A stretch of DNA of 64,000 bases from Sphingobium baderi (GCF_001456115.1 NZ_CP013264.1:2746501-2810500); one strand, 5' to 3'. Counted from the first letter of the stretch, positions 30,166-40,621 are shown. Notes: generated from the sequence alone by a model not told the origin. A program made the numbers and translations.

Positions 30166-31434
30166 ATGACTGCTTCGCGTCCGCTGGATCGCCGCTCACT
30201 TGTTCTTGCGGGGATATCCACCGTGGTGGAGTGGTACGACTTTTCGCTCTTCCTCTATTTTGCGACGGTGCTCGCACGGCTGTTCTTCCAGGGCGAGGAC
30301 GCTGTGTTGACGACGCTGGCGGGGTTTGCAGTCGCCTATTTGATGCGTCCAATCGGCGCGATGGTCTTCGGGCATTTCGGCGACCGATATGGACGGCGCG
30401 CGACGCTGCTGGTCTCAATGACGCTGATGACGACAGCCATGACGCTCACTGCAATGCTACCGACGGTGACTCAGGTTGGGCCTGTTGCAGGGGTGCTGCT
30501 GCTTATCCTGCGATGTCTGATGGGCTTTGCCGTAGGCGGCGAATATACCGGGGTCGTCGCATATTTGCTGGAAGGAGCGGCTCCAAGACGGCGTGGGCTC
30601 GTTACCTCGATGGCGGCTGCCACCAGTGAGATAGGGGCTTTGCTGGCGGCAGGAATATCGGCGGTCACGGTGAGTTTCATACCCGCTCCGGCACTCGACA
30701 GCTGGGGATGGCGCCTGCCCTTCGTTTTTGGGGCGGTCCTTGCGGGGGCCATTCTTCTGGCCCGTGCGTTTATGCAGGAGTCGCCTGAGTTCGAGGCGCA
30801 TCGCCGGGCGGGGACGCTTGTTCGTTGGCCGCTTGGCCATGCCATAACGCGATATCGGTCCGGTATGCTGCGTGGCTTTGCTATTTCCGCACTGGGGTCG
30901 ATCACTTATTATATCGGCATCACCTATCTGCCCGTTTACCTCACCTCGGCTGTCGGATTGACCGAGGCGCAAGCATTGCAATTAGCCACCGTGGCAGCGG
31001 TAGCGGTGATCGTGGTGACGCCCTTTGTTGGCATGCTTTCCGACAGGCTGGGCCGCCGGTCTGTACTGGTCGCTCTGGCGGTTCTCTCGGCAGTTGTGCC
31101 TTATCTGTCGTTCCGTCTGCTTGCGGACACAACGCCTATTATGGCGCTCATCGGCGCAATCCTGCTTGCCGCGTTGGCTGGCGGCGTCAGTGCGGTAGGA
31201 GCTGTGGCTACCGCAGAACAACTTCCTGCCAGGGGACGTCTGAGCGGCCTGGCGCTGGGCGCCACGACGGCGACAGCACTTTTCGGCGGCCTCACGCCCT
31301 GGCTCGCGCAAGTTCTAGTTGAACGGACGGATTCGTCTGCTGCTCCCGGGATAATGATCGCGCTCGTAGCTCTAGCGGTGCTTCCGGTGCTGTTGACTCT
31401 TCCCGAAACGCAAGCGGGAAGAGTTGCTCGTTGA
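30166..31434 (+). CDS. MFS transporter, metabolite:H+ symporter (MHS) type
   Basis: 422 aa with 12 hydrophobic segments. VVEWYDFSLFLYFATVLA at the N-terminus and MRPIGAMVFGHFGDRYGRR (loop 2-3 signature of MHS/ProP-KgtP transporters), AVGGEYTGVVAYLLE and the second repeat signature MLSDRLGRRSVL are clear. Such proteins import organic acids or osmolytes with protons. The ribosome-binding site before 30166 is weak. It stands alone; substrate not predictable. Confidence 0.9.
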   Translation: MTASRPLDRRSLVLAGISTVVEWYDFSLFLYFATVLARLFFQGEDAVLTTLAGFAVAYLMRPIGAMVFGHFGDRYGRRATLLVSMTLMTTAMTLTAMLPTVTQVGPVAGVLLLILRCLMGFAVGGEYTGVVAYLLEGAAPRRRGLVTSMAAATSEIGALLAAGISAVTVSFIPAPALDSWGWRLPFVFGAVLAGAILLARAFMQESPEFEAHRRAGTLVRWPLGHAITRYRSGMLRGFAISALGSITYYIGITYLPVYLTSAVGLTEAQALQLATVAAVAVIVVTPFVGMLSDRLGRRSVLVALAVLSAVVPYLSFRLLADTTPIMALIGAILLAALAGGVSAVGAVATAEQLPARGRLSGLALGATTATALFGGLTPWLAQVLVERTDSSAAPGIMIALVALAVLPVLLTLPETQAGRVAR

Positions 31435-31463
31435 ATTAGTGGATCGGCGTTCTCCCGTTCCCT

Positions 31464-31667
31464 TCACTGGGCAGGTTGGAACATCTCCACAACTGGTTTG
31501 CTGGAGGCTTGTATTGCGCCGGAAGAGCCAGTCTCCGCGCGACGTCGGAACTCCGATGCCATGGCCTGATGCATCATGCGCGCCGAAGCGTCCGCTGTGG
31601 TTGATGCAAGCCGCTCGTGCATTCTTGCCCGGTCAAGACATTCCTGGGGCGTAAGAGCATCCGTCAT
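31464..31667 (-). CDS. Small hypothetical protein
   Basis: 67 aa from the ATG at 31667, which has GGAGG with 7 bases spacing; the longer open frame lacks this. Sequence MTDALTPQECLDRARMHERLA with SEFRRRAETG is helical and charged, resembling short alphaproteobacterial proteins of unknown role in which ECLxRAxxxE recurs. Convergent with the transporter gene. Confidence 0.65.
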   Translation of the reverse strand: MTDALTPQECLDRARMHERLASTTADASARMMHQAMASEFRRRAETGSSGAIQASSKPVVEMFQPAQ

Positions 31668-31839
31668 GTATCGGCCTCCGCTTGAGGTGTCGGGCACGCC
31701 CCGATCTGCGACGCATGCACTCATGCCAGCGTCTCGGCAAAGCCTGACCCGTGAAAACAGCATGAAATTTACGCCTCTCGGCCACGGAATGAAAACGGAA
31801 TCTGACAAGCGGAGGCGGCGCTTCACAGTCTTAATCCTC

Positions 31840-33378
31840 TCACCGCATCCATTCAGGCTGCGGCTGGGCCTGATGGCTCCTCAATTCGTTCCGGTTTTCA
31901 GCGTCCACTTCGCTGAGAGCTACTTCATAACCCCATAGATTCGCCAAATTTTGCAGTACCATGGTGGTGTCGCCCTCATCCAGAAGCACGCCGTTCAACA
32001 CCACATGCTCCAACATCAGCAAGCGATCCCCAGCCAGATCGACGTCCACGACCTGAATATCCGGCTCCTGCTGCCCAATGTCATATTCGTGCGCCAATGT
32101 TCGCCGGATGCGCCGGTAGCCCCGTTCATCATGGATGGCGTCCACCCGGATCTCCGAGTCGTTTTCCTGATCGAGGATCTTGAACAGGCGCCATTGGCGG
32201 ATCAGACGGGGACTGAGAAACTGCGAGATGAAGCTCTCATCGCGATAATTCGCCCATATGTCCTTCAGCACTTCCAGCGGATCGCCCGACCCGGCAATGT
32301 CGCCGAACCATTCGCGATCCTCCTGTGTCGGGTCCATGCAGATGCGCTCTACATCGGTCATGATGCCAAAGCCCAGCGCATAGGGATTGAAGCTGCCGAA
32401 ATGCCCTGAATCATAGGTCGGCTGATAGACAACGCCGGTATGCGACTGAAGGAACTCCAGAAACGCGCCGTTGGTGATCTGCCCCCGTTCGTGCAACATC
32501 GTCATGATGCGGTAGTGGACATAGGTGGCCGCGCCCTCATTCATCGCTTTTGTCTGGCGCTGCGGGTAGAAATATTGTGCGATCAACCGAACGATCCTCA
32601 ATATCTCCCGCTGCCACGCAGCTAGCTGAGGGCCGGACTTTTCGAGGAAATAGAGGATATTTTCTTGCGGCAATCCCAGCACTGCCAATCGCTCGTCACG
32701 GGCTATCGTCGCCGCCTTCGCGCCAATCGGCACCGTGCGCCATAGATCGTCGTAGATGCTCTCGCGATAGGCCTGCCGCTCGGCTTCCCGCTCCGCTTCG
32801 CGCCGTAGATCGCGGGGACGCACGCGAGGATAGCGGTGCACACCTTGGTTCATCAGCGCATGAGCCGCGTCCAGCACCCGTTCGACCGCCAACTGCCCAT
32901 GTCGCTCCTCGCACAGAGTGATGTAGCGCTTGGCGAACTCCAAATAGTCGAGGATGCCGTCGGCATCGGTCCACTGGCGGAAGAGATAATTGTTCTTGAA
33001 GAAGTGGTTATGCCCGAAGGCCGCATGGGCGATCACCAGCGCCTGCATCGTGGCGCTGTTTTCCTGCATGATATAGCTGATGCAGGGGTTGGAGTTGATG
33101 ACCAGTTCATAGGCCAGGCCACGCAAACCCTTGCGGTAGAGCATTTCATTGGTGACGAACTGCTTGCCGAAGGACCAGTGCTTGTAGAAGAGCGGCATGC
33201 CCACCGACGAATAGGCGTCCAGCATCTGTTCCGAACTGATAATCTCAAGCTGATTGGGATAGACGTTCAGCTTCATCTCATCGACGGCGATCGGCTCTAT
33301 TGCTTCATAGATGCGGTTGACGAGCGCGAAATCCCAATCGCTTCCGGTGAACAGGGGCGTTTCGGCGCGCAGGTCCAT
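31840..33378 (-). CDS. SpoVR family protein
   Basis: 512 aa, the usual length. Conserved text includes ELVINSNPCISYIMQENSAT (in part ELVINSNPCISYIM), AHAAFGHNHFFKNNYLF with several His, YFYPQRQTKAMNEGAATYVHY (AMNEGAA) and NPYALGFGIMTDVERI. The His-rich motifs suggest a metal-binding fold, not proven. Its ATG overlaps the stop of the DUF444 gene (TGATG). In other bacteria this trio responds to stationary phase or nitrogen stress. Confidence 0.95.
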   Translation of the reverse strand: MDLRAETPLFTGSDWDFALVNRIYEAIEPIAVDEMKLNVYPNQLEIISSEQMLDAYSSVGMPLFYKHWSFGKQFVTNEMLYRKGLRGLAYELVINSNPCISYIMQENSATMQALVIAHAAFGHNHFFKNNYLFRQWTDADGILDYLEFAKRYITLCEERHGQLAVERVLDAAHALMNQGVHRYPRVRPRDLRREAEREAERQAYRESIYDDLWRTVPIGAKAATIARDERLAVLGLPQENILYFLEKSGPQLAAWQREILRIVRLIAQYFYPQRQTKAMNEGAATYVHYRIMTMLHERGQITNGAFLEFLQSHTGVVYQPTYDSGHFGSFNPYALGFGIMTDVERICMDPTQEDREWFGDIAGSGDPLEVLKDIWANYRDESFISQFLSPRLIRQWRLFKILDQENDSEIRVDAIHDERGYRRIRRTLAHEYDIGQQEPDIQVVDVDLAGDRLLMLEHVVLNGVLLDEGDTTMVLQNLANLWGYEVALSEVDAENRNELRSHQAQPQPEWMR

Positions 33379-34688
33379 CAGTTTGGCGCCCCTTCGCCAA
33401 GGCCCCGACGTTGGAACAGTTCACGGAAGACGGGATAGATTTCCTGCCGATGCGCGACCTTTCGCATTACGAAGTGACGATGCGCTTCCGCCACCGGGGC
33501 ATAAGCCTGCCACAGGGTTGTCATCGGCTGCGTGGTCGCCGCGTCGGGAAACTTATCCCGGCCGACTTCCAGATAGGCGACATATTGGGTCATGGGCAGG
33601 ATATGGTCCTGCATCAAGCTAATGACCCTTGCGTTGTCCTGCATCATATTGTCACCATCGGACGCCTGCGCGACATAGATGTTCCAGTTGTCGGGGCGAT
33701 AGCGATCCGCCGCCACCTCGATCAGCTTGTCGAGCGCGCTCGACACGAGCGTGCCGCCCGTGACCGTGCTGTAGAAGAAGGTCTGCTCATCGACCTCCGC
33801 CGCCCGGTCGGTATGGTGGATGAACACAACCTCGACATGCTCGTAACAGCGGGACAGGAATAGATGGAGCAAGGCGAAGAAGCGTTTCGCCAGATCCTTC
33901 ATATGCTCGCTCATGGAGCCGGACACGTCCATCAGGCAGAACATCACCGCTTGTGCGACGGGGCGGGGCACAGCTTCGAACCGGCGATACCGCAGGTCGA
34001 CGGGATCAATATAAGCGATCAAATTGCGGCGGCGGACGAGGTGAGCATGGTCCTCACGCAGCCGCTTCAGCCGATCCGCATCCTCCGGCCGGAGTGGATC
34101 GAGGGCTTCGATCGTCGCCATTTCCTCTTCAATCCGCTGCACTTCAGCACCACTCGGCCGCCGGAGCGCCATGCGCCGTGCCATTGCCTTCTGCATGGTG
34201 CGGGGCACGGACAGGTTGGAGGGCGATCCGGCGGTGGAATAGCCCGTGCGCCTGATCCCATCGACTTCCCCGCCGATCAGCCGCCGCTTGGCAAGGTCCG
34301 GCAGTTCCAGATCGTCGAGAAACAGGTCGAGAAATTCCTCCCGGCTGAGCACGAACTGGAAATCGTCATTCCCTTCGCCCGTGCCGGCATCCGCACCATT
34401 CCCTTCGCCGCCTTCGGGTCGCTTGATCCGGTCACCTTCCAAATAGTCATGATTGCCGGGCAGCACCCGCTCGCGATTGCCGCCCTTCCCGGCGCGGTGG
34501 AAGGTCGGTTCATAGATCGCGTCGCGGCCGATGGAGATTTCACTCTCCTTATCGAGTTCGCGGATGCTGCGATCCTTCAGGCTGTCGCGCACCGCCTTTT
34601 GCACATACGCTCTTGCCCTTCGCAGGAAACGCTGCCGGTTGACCAGGCTCTTGCCGCCGGGGTTCAGGCGTCTGTCGACGATGTGCAT
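33378..34688 (-). CDS. DUF444/YeaH family VWA-domain protein
   Basis: 436 aa. The N-terminus is charged (FLRRARAYVQKAVRDSLKDRS), followed by a Gly/Asn-rich linker (GGEGNGADAGTGEGND) and a C-terminal von Willebrand A domain with an intact MIDAS start DVSGSMSEHMK, FIHHTDRAAEVDE and TVTGGTLVSSAL. Acts with PrkA and SpoVR in the conserved three-gene operon; molecular role unknown. Lies 19 bp after prkA. Confidence 0.95.
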   Translation of the reverse strand: MHIVDRRLNPGGKSLVNRQRFLRRARAYVQKAVRDSLKDRSIRELDKESEISIGRDAIYEPTFHRAGKGGNRERVLPGNHDYLEGDRIKRPEGGEGNGADAGTGEGNDDFQFVLSREEFLDLFLDDLELPDLAKRRLIGGEVDGIRRTGYSTAGSPSNLSVPRTMQKAMARRMALRRPSGAEVQRIEEEMATIEALDPLRPEDADRLKRLREDHAHLVRRRNLIAYIDPVDLRYRRFEAVPRPVAQAVMFCLMDVSGSMSEHMKDLAKRFFALLHLFLSRCYEHVEVVFIHHTDRAAEVDEQTFFYSTVTGGTLVSSALDKLIEVAADRYRPDNWNIYVAQASDGDNMMQDNARVISLMQDHILPMTQYVAYLEVGRDKFPDAATTQPMTTLWQAYAPVAEAHRHFVMRKVAHRQEIYPVFRELFQRRGLGEGAPN

Positions 34689-34707
34689 GTCGGTCGGCGC
34701 ACCTCCC

Positions 34708-36651
34708 TCAACCTGCCTGTTTGACGCGGATATACCATTCTACCAAACGCCTTACCTGCCGCTCAGTATAGCCGCGCTCGATCATGCGGGAGACGAACTC
34801 CTCATGCTTGCCGGCCGTGTCGCCGTCTTTTTTCGACCCAAAGCTGATGACGGGCAGCAGATCCTCGACCTGGCTGAACATCCGCTTTTCGATGACTTCA
34901 CGAATCTTTTCATAGGATGTCCATGACGGGTTGCGACCGTCATGGCTGGCCCGCATCCGCAGCGCGAACTTCACGACTTCGTTGCGGAAATCCTTGGGAT
35001 TGGCGATCCCGGCGGGCTTTTCCGTCTTGGTCAGTTCCTGATTGATAATTTCTCGGTTGAGTAACTGGCCGGTGTCAGGGTCTTTGAAGTCCAGATCCTC
35101 GATCCATGCATCGGCATAAGCGACATAGCGGTCGAACAGATTCTGCCCGTAATCATCATAGGATTCGAGATAGGCTTTCTGAATCTCGTTTCCGATGAAC
35201 TCGGCATAGCGGGGCGCCAATTCGCCCTTGATGAACTCCAGATAGCGGGCCTCCGTCTCGGTGGGGAACTGTTCCTGACGGACCATGCCTTCTAGCACAT
35301 AGATGAGGTGGACGGGGTCCGCCGCGATCTCGGTGGTGTCGTGGTTGAAGGTCGCCGACAGCGCCTTGAAGGCGAAGCGGGTGGATATGCCCGACATCCC
35401 CTCATCCACGCCCGCCGCGTCGCGATATTCCTGCAGGCTTTTCGCGCGCGGGTCGATTTCCCGCAGCATTTCGCCGTCATAGACGCGCATCTTCGAATAG
35501 AGATTGCTGTTCTCATGCTCGCGCAGCCGCGTCAGCACGGAAAAGCGCGCCAGCATGTCCAGCGTCCCCGGCGCGCAGGGCGCCTTGTTCAGATCGGAAT
35601 CGCGCAGCAACTTCTCATAGACCTGCCGTTCCTCCGTCGCCTGCAGGCTATAGGGTACCTTGATGACGTAGATGCGATCGATAAAGGCTTCGTTATTCTT
35701 GTTGTTCTTGAAATTCTGCCATTCCGATTCATTGCTATGGGCCATGATGATTCCGGTGAAAGGAATGGCCCCGATATTCTCTGTCCCGATATAATTGCCT
35801 TCCTGTGTCGCCGTCAGCAGTGGATGGAGCATCTTGATCGGCGCCTTGAACATCTCGACAAATTCGAGGATGCCCTGATTTGCTCGGTTGAGGCCGCCGG
35901 AATAGCTGTAGGCATCGGGATCGTTTTGGGAGAGCATCTCCAGCTTGCGGATATCGACCTTGCCTACCAGCGAGGAGATGTCCTGGTTATTCTCGTCGCC
36001 CGGCTCGGTCTTCGAAATGGCGATCTGGCGAATACGGGAAGGCATCAGCCGGACGACCGTGAAGCGGGAAATGTCGCCGCTGAACTCATCGAGCCGCTTG
36101 CGGCACCAAGGGCTGATAAGGCCTGTCAGCCGCCGCCGAGGAATGCCGTAGCTGTCCTCGATCATGTCGCCATGGGTTTCCGCGTCGAACAGTGCCAGCG
36201 GGCTTTCGAAGATCGGGCTGATTTCCTCCCCGGCTTTCAGCGCATAGATGGGGTGCGCTTCCATCAGCGACTTCAATCGCTCCGCCAGCGAGGACTTGCC
36301 GCCGCCCACCGGGCCGAGCAGGTAGAGGATCTGCTTGCGTTCCTCCAACCCCTGGGAGGCATGGCGCAGGAAGCTGACGATATGCTCGATTGTCCCTTCC
36401 ATCCCGTAGAAGTTCGAAAAGCTCTTATAGCGCCGGATCGTCCGGTTCATGAAGATGCGGCCCAGCCTGGAATCGCGGGACGTGTCGATGATTTCCGGCT
36501 CGCCGATGGCTGCCAGCAACCGCTCCGGCGCGGATGCGTGCATCAGCGGATCGTTGCGGCATCCCAGCAGATAATCCTCGACCGACATTTCGGCCTGATG
36601 CCGGTCGTCATACGCCCGCATGAAACTGGAGAACAGTTCGCTATTCGCCAT
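34708..36651 (-). CDS. prkA: PrkA serine protein kinase / AAA protein
   Basis: 647 aa from the ATG of MANSELFSSF (36651), with GGGAG 7 bases before it. N-terminal AAA+ domain with Walker A LGPVGGGKSSLAERL and acidic LFDAETHGDM, followed by the PrkA C-terminal domain (FGSKKDGDTAGKHEEFVSRM, GYTERQVRRLVEWYIR near the end). Recent work on relatives points to AAA protease-like activity as well as kinase activity. First gene of prkA-DUF444-spoVR. Confidence 0.95.
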   Translation of the reverse strand: MANSELFSSFMRAYDDRHQAEMSVEDYLLGCRNDPLMHASAPERLLAAIGEPEIIDTSRDSRLGRIFMNRTIRRYKSFSNFYGMEGTIEHIVSFLRHASQGLEERKQILYLLGPVGGGKSSLAERLKSLMEAHPIYALKAGEEISPIFESPLALFDAETHGDMIEDSYGIPRRRLTGLISPWCRKRLDEFSGDISRFTVVRLMPSRIRQIAISKTEPGDENNQDISSLVGKVDIRKLEMLSQNDPDAYSYSGGLNRANQGILEFVEMFKAPIKMLHPLLTATQEGNYIGTENIGAIPFTGIIMAHSNESEWQNFKNNKNNEAFIDRIYVIKVPYSLQATEERQVYEKLLRDSDLNKAPCAPGTLDMLARFSVLTRLREHENSNLYSKMRVYDGEMLREIDPRAKSLQEYRDAAGVDEGMSGISTRFAFKALSATFNHDTTEIAADPVHLIYVLEGMVRQEQFPTETEARYLEFIKGELAPRYAEFIGNEIQKAYLESYDDYGQNLFDRYVAYADAWIEDLDFKDPDTGQLLNREIINQELTKTEKPAGIANPKDFRNEVVKFALRMRASHDGRNPSWTSYEKIREVIEKRMFSQVEDLLPVISFGSKKDGDTAGKHEEFVSRMIERGYTERQVRRLVEWYIRVKQAG

Positions 36652-37095
36652 GTGTCGACTCCCGCAGCGGCAGTGCTCACGTCGACAAGCATATCCCATC
36701 GAGCCCTGCAAAAACAGGGTGATGCGGAAATTAAAGGGGATTTACCATGCGTTCAGCTGCGATGAGAAGATATGCGGAGCATATTATTGGGAATGGCGGG
36801 ACGAGACGTGATATGGCCTGGATCAGGCAGTTTTGCTGAAGAAGTCGGCCTATTCTGCATCTCACGCACTGCCGATCAGTTTAGCACCTTAGCTTGGCTG
36901 GACGAGCGCGATCAATCCATGCTGCCAAGCTATAGGCGAGCTTATTAAACCCAGCATGTCGGCTGCCTTGAAAGAGTCGGTTGTCCAGAACCGATGGGAT
37001 CAGTTTACCTTATTCCCCATCCGGCGGCGGGCCGGAAACGTTCCGTCGCCGGACGAGCAAGCACCACATGCCTTGGCGGCCTGCGCGTTCCAGCT
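36652..37095. other. Intergenic region with a strong hairpin near the TonB gene end
   Basis: 444 bp between prkA (start) and the TonB receptor (stop). It must contain the prkA promoter; I see no sigma-54 type GG-N10-GC box. An inverted GTCGAC pair brackets 36656-36694 and CCCTG/CAGGG lies near 36710. At 37019-37053 a large hairpin (TCCGGCGGC with GTCGCCGGA, extended by GGAA/TTCC) sits 43 bp after the TonB receptor stop and may terminate that operon, although no T-run follows. A 30-codon ORF at 36747-36839 is not supported. Confidence 0.45.
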
Positions 37096-39378
37096 CTAAT
37101 TAGCCCCGAATCGATAACCTATCTCCAGGCCGAAAGTGCGTGGATCGTTGTAAATCGTCCCGGCAAACCCAAACGCATTTACCAAATCCTGTCGTTCAAG
37201 AGCATAGGCTTCGTTCGTCAGATTCTTGACAAAGAGACTGGCGGAAAGTCCCGTTTCGCCGATGTCGGACATGCCCAGTCGGGCATCGACAATGCTATAT
37301 CCTTTTTGGAATGCCAGCGAGGATCCGAGATTGTCGTCCTGGAAGGATATGCGGCTCTGATATGTGAACCCCGTGCTGGCCACCAGCTTGCCCGCATTAC
37401 CCAAGTCGTGCGTATAGCTGGCCGACAGGTTGACCGTGTGCTTGGGCGCTTGCGCGAAGGCGTTGCCCTTGGGGAAGCCGGGCGATCCTTCATCGTAGCG
37501 GGTCTCGAGCAGGCCGTAATTGGCGTTCAGCAAAAAGCCGGGGGCGGGGCGGATGGTCGATTCCAGCTGGAAGCCATAGATTGTCGCTTTGGGCCCGTTC
37601 GATGTGCCGATAAAGGTAGCGCCGGTGCTGCTGACGCCGAAGGTGCTGCGCTGGATACTGCTATACTTGCCGTAGAAACCGGACAGGTTGGTGCGTACGG
37701 GCATGCTTCCGATATGCCAGTCCGCTTTTATGCCTGCTTCATAATCGCGGATATATTCGGGACCGAAGGACGGCTGAGGTGCGCTCGGCTCCTGCGATGC
37801 CGGAACGCTTGGATTGAAGCCGCCGGAATTATAGCCGCGACGGGTCGTGACATAGAGCAGCATGGCGCTGCTGACACGATAGTCGACGGAGAAGTTATAG
37901 GTGACGGCGTCATAATTGTCAGAAATGGACCGAGTGCAGTTGGCGAAATCGACGCCAGGTGCGGTCGGCGAAAACCGGCAGATCTGTGGGCCGAAAAAGG
38001 TGAACTGCGGACCGACCGACGATGTCAGCAACGCGGCCTTGTCCTTGTTGAACCTCAGTCCGCCGGTCACGTTCAAGCCATCCGCCAGCGTAATAGTCGC
38101 TTGGCCATAGACGCCGGTCGTCGTCTGGGACTGGTTGATCGTCGTGAAATTGTTGCGGTCGTTGGAAAAGGGCAAATTCGGATTACCGAACAGTGAATAG
38201 GACAGGCCGCCGCGTGATTCCTGTTTTGATCGGAAGATCCCGATGGCCCAGTTCAGCCGGCCGTCAAGCACATTGCCCAGCGCTTGCACTTCGTGAGAGA
38301 TCACCCGTCCGAAGTCCTGAAAGTTGTTGCCGATCTGGATGGGCAAGTCGAGCGTCGTCTGATTGGTGAAGCGATTGTATGAACTGCGGCGCAGGCCAAA
38401 CACATATTTCAACGTGATGCCTTCGGTTGGTTCGATCGCCGCAATGTTGGTGACGCCCCATTCCTTGCTATCCTGGATCGCAGGATAGCGCGACCGGACA
38501 CGCCGGATACCCAATTCGTCCTGTATGGCGCCCAGTTCGGCGGGCTGGGTTCCGTACAAGCAGCCAAGACCGGGAAAGCAGCCCGCCGTGGGTCGGACGT
38601 TGGAGGTGATCAGGGCGCCCGGCGCTTCGTTGACATCGGTATAGTCGAACACCGTGTAGTTGGAGAACACGCTGCCGGGCTCTAGCAATAGCGAGGCACG
38701 GAAGCTGTCACGATGCTGCGACTGGAAATCGGGGCCGATCTCATTCTTCACGACGCCATCACGTCGCACGATACGACCGCCCACGCGCAGACTGACCGCA
38801 TCTGCAACCGGGAGGTTCAGAACCGCGGTCGCCTGCCGCCAGTCATAATTGCCATAACCAAGCTCGACTGAACCCTCAAACTCTCCCGTCGGACGGGCCG
38901 GCACGAACAGGATCGCGCCCCCTGTGCTATTCCGGCCAAACAAGGTGCCTTGCGGACCGGCCAAGGCCTGCACCGATTCCAGATCCCACATCTGATTGTT
39001 CACGGCGTTGGTCGATGTCGGCACTTCGTTGAAATAGGTTATGACGCCGGTACGGATGCCGCGCAGCGAATATGATTGTCCCGGCCCGGTGGATGATTGC
39101 TGCACATTGAGGGTAGGGACCAGACGGATAAGGTCGGAGCCCTGGCTGATCTGCGCCGTCTTGATTGTCTCGGCACTGATCGCCGTTATGGAGATGGGCA
39201 CGTCCTGCAGCCGTTCCTGGGCGCGCCGCGCTACGACGACAATGTCGTCCAGGCTGGCTTGTTCGGTAACGGCTGTTGGTGAAGCTGCCATATTCGCTTG
39301 GGCACTCGCCTGGGCGGATGCTCCTGCAATCGTGAGGGCCGCGAATGAAACGCCAATTCGAAAAATAGAATGAACCAT
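37096..39378 (-). CDS. TonB-dependent outer-membrane receptor (1)
   Basis: 760 aa. Signal peptide (cleavage near SAQA-N, residues about 20-28), TonB box DDIVVVARR at about 45, plug domain (DVPISITAISAETIK, ALAGPQGTLFGRNSTGGAI) and 22-strand barrel ending EIGYRFGAN. ATG 39378 has GGGGAGG six bases upstream. It imports an unknown ligand using TonB energy. Last gene of a minus-strand operon after two esterase genes (101 bp gap), so its ligand is probably the esterases' substrate. Architecture is that of the catabolic sphingomonad receptors rather than siderophore receptors, but this is inference. Confidence 0.93.
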   Translation of the reverse strand: MVHSIFRIGVSFAALTIAGASAQASAQANMAASPTAVTEQASLDDIVVVARRAQERLQDVPISITAISAETIKTAQISQGSDLIRLVPTLNVQQSSTGPGQSYSLRGIRTGVITYFNEVPTSTNAVNNQMWDLESVQALAGPQGTLFGRNSTGGAILFVPARPTGEFEGSVELGYGNYDWRQATAVLNLPVADAVSLRVGGRIVRRDGVVKNEIGPDFQSQHRDSFRASLLLEPGSVFSNYTVFDYTDVNEAPGALITSNVRPTAGCFPGLGCLYGTQPAELGAIQDELGIRRVRSRYPAIQDSKEWGVTNIAAIEPTEGITLKYVFGLRRSSYNRFTNQTTLDLPIQIGNNFQDFGRVISHEVQALGNVLDGRLNWAIGIFRSKQESRGGLSYSLFGNPNLPFSNDRNNFTTINQSQTTTGVYGQATITLADGLNVTGGLRFNKDKAALLTSSVGPQFTFFGPQICRFSPTAPGVDFANCTRSISDNYDAVTYNFSVDYRVSSAMLLYVTTRRGYNSGGFNPSVPASQEPSAPQPSFGPEYIRDYEAGIKADWHIGSMPVRTNLSGFYGKYSSIQRSTFGVSSTGATFIGTSNGPKATIYGFQLESTIRPAPGFLLNANYGLLETRYDEGSPGFPKGNAFAQAPKHTVNLSASYTHDLGNAGKLVASTGFTYQSRISFQDDNLGSSLAFQKGYSIVDARLGMSDIGETGLSASLFVKNLTNEAYALERQDLVNAFGFAGTIYNDPRTFGLEIGYRFGAN

Positions 39379-39479
39379 GTTTTTCCTCCCCTGTTGTGCC
39401 GTCTCGTTTGTTTGCGAGGCCCGTCTTTAGCGGGATACCGGCGGGTAATATGTGTTCGCGACCGGCTAGGTCCGAATGA

Positions 39480-40598
39480 TCAATTGCGGTCGGTTTCCTT
39501 GCCGAGATAACGGTCGAAAAAATCCACTGCCACTTGCCAGGCTGCGATGGCCTCGGGCACATCAGGCGTTTGCGTGAAATAGCCGTGGCCAAATCCCTCG
39601 CGGACATAAAGCTGGTTGGGCACTTTCGCAGCCACCAGATTGGCGCTTGTATCCAGGGCATTGCCCAGCAGCGCGTCGCGCGAGGACGACACGATCAAAG
39701 TTGGCGGAAACTTGGCTAGAATGGCGGGCGAACTGGCGGGGAAGGCATAGGGATCTTCCATATCCTTCGCCTTGAAATATTGAGGCATGGACAACATGGC
39801 CGGTTGCGGGGTGACCTGTGCGCCCGTCAGACCTAGCATCCAGTAGGAAGAATCGGATGCTCCACGTTTCGCCGCGCCGGCCGCCATGATCGCGATCGCC
39901 GCGGGGGGGCGCAACTGTTCCTTTTGCAGGCGCGCGACCAACTGGGCCGTCAGCATACCCCCAGCCGACGAGCCGTAAACGCCGATATTCTCAGGGCGAT
40001 AGGTCTTGAGAAGGGCTCGATAGACAGTGACGGCGTCATCGGTTGCGGCCGGATAAACGGCTTCGGGCGCTTGCCGGTAGTCAACGGTGATGACACGGTA
40101 TCCGGCCAGGCCGGCCATCGGCACCGCTTCTATCCTGCCGCCGATTCCGCCATTGCCCAGAATAAAACCGCCCCCGTGAAAGTTGATGAGGACCTTGTCA
40201 GCCTTATCGGCGGGCACACCTTTTCCAGGGGTAACAATATCCACGACCACGCCGTCGATCGTCGTGCGTTCGGTCTTGACCGGAAATCGTTTTTCCCATT
40301 GCGCCAGGATCGGGCCAGCCCATTTCTCATCATAAATGCGTCGGATGTTGAAGATGTCGCCAGAAAAGGCGGGATCTCCGCCACGGGCGAAATAGTCCGT
40401 GAACGCCTTGCGGGCTTCCGGGCTGAAGCTGCCGGGCATGGCGACGCTGTGCGCGGGCACACTGACGTTGCCGTCGGCGGTGAGCGTGGGATGATCCTGC
40501 TCCAACTTTTGTTCTCCGGTCGCAGGCGTCCCCGCCGCGAGGCAAAAGGCCAGGACGCTGGCGAGGCGCACGTAAAAGGCGGCTTTTTTTGTGGTCAT
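39480..40598 (-). CDS. Exported alpha/beta hydrolase, HSL (family IV) esterase
   Basis: 372 aa. N-terminal signal peptide (RLASVLAFCLAAGTPATG). Oxyanion motif HGGGF at 141-145, nucleophile elbow GSSAGG with S211, VDYRQAPEAVYPAA typical of hormone-sensitive-lipase types, SSSRDALLGN for the Asp and EGFGHGYF for the His. So a complete triad in a periplasmic esterase or lactonase. It follows the carboxylesterase with 23 bp between and precedes the TonB receptor. Confidence 0.92.
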   Translation of the reverse strand: MTTKKAAFYVRLASVLAFCLAAGTPATGEQKLEQDHPTLTADGNVSVPAHSVAMPGSFSPEARKAFTDYFARGGDPAFSGDIFNIRRIYDEKWAGPILAQWEKRFPVKTERTTIDGVVVDIVTPGKGVPADKADKVLINFHGGGFILGNGGIGGRIEAVPMAGLAGYRVITVDYRQAPEAVYPAATDDAVTVYRALLKTYRPENIGVYGSSAGGMLTAQLVARLQKEQLRPPAAIAIMAAGAAKRGASDSSYWMLGLTGAQVTPQPAMLSMPQYFKAKDMEDPYAFPASSPAILAKFPPTLIVSSSRDALLGNALDTSANLVAAKVPNQLYVREGFGHGYFTQTPDVPEAIAAWQVAVDFFDRYLGKETDRN

Positions 40599-40621
40599 GG
40601 GATGGCCCTTTCTTCGGTGGT

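Noticed and set aside
36747..36839. 30-codon ORF between prkA and the TonB gene
   Set aside because: No recognisable sequence and no conserved neighbour; could be chance.
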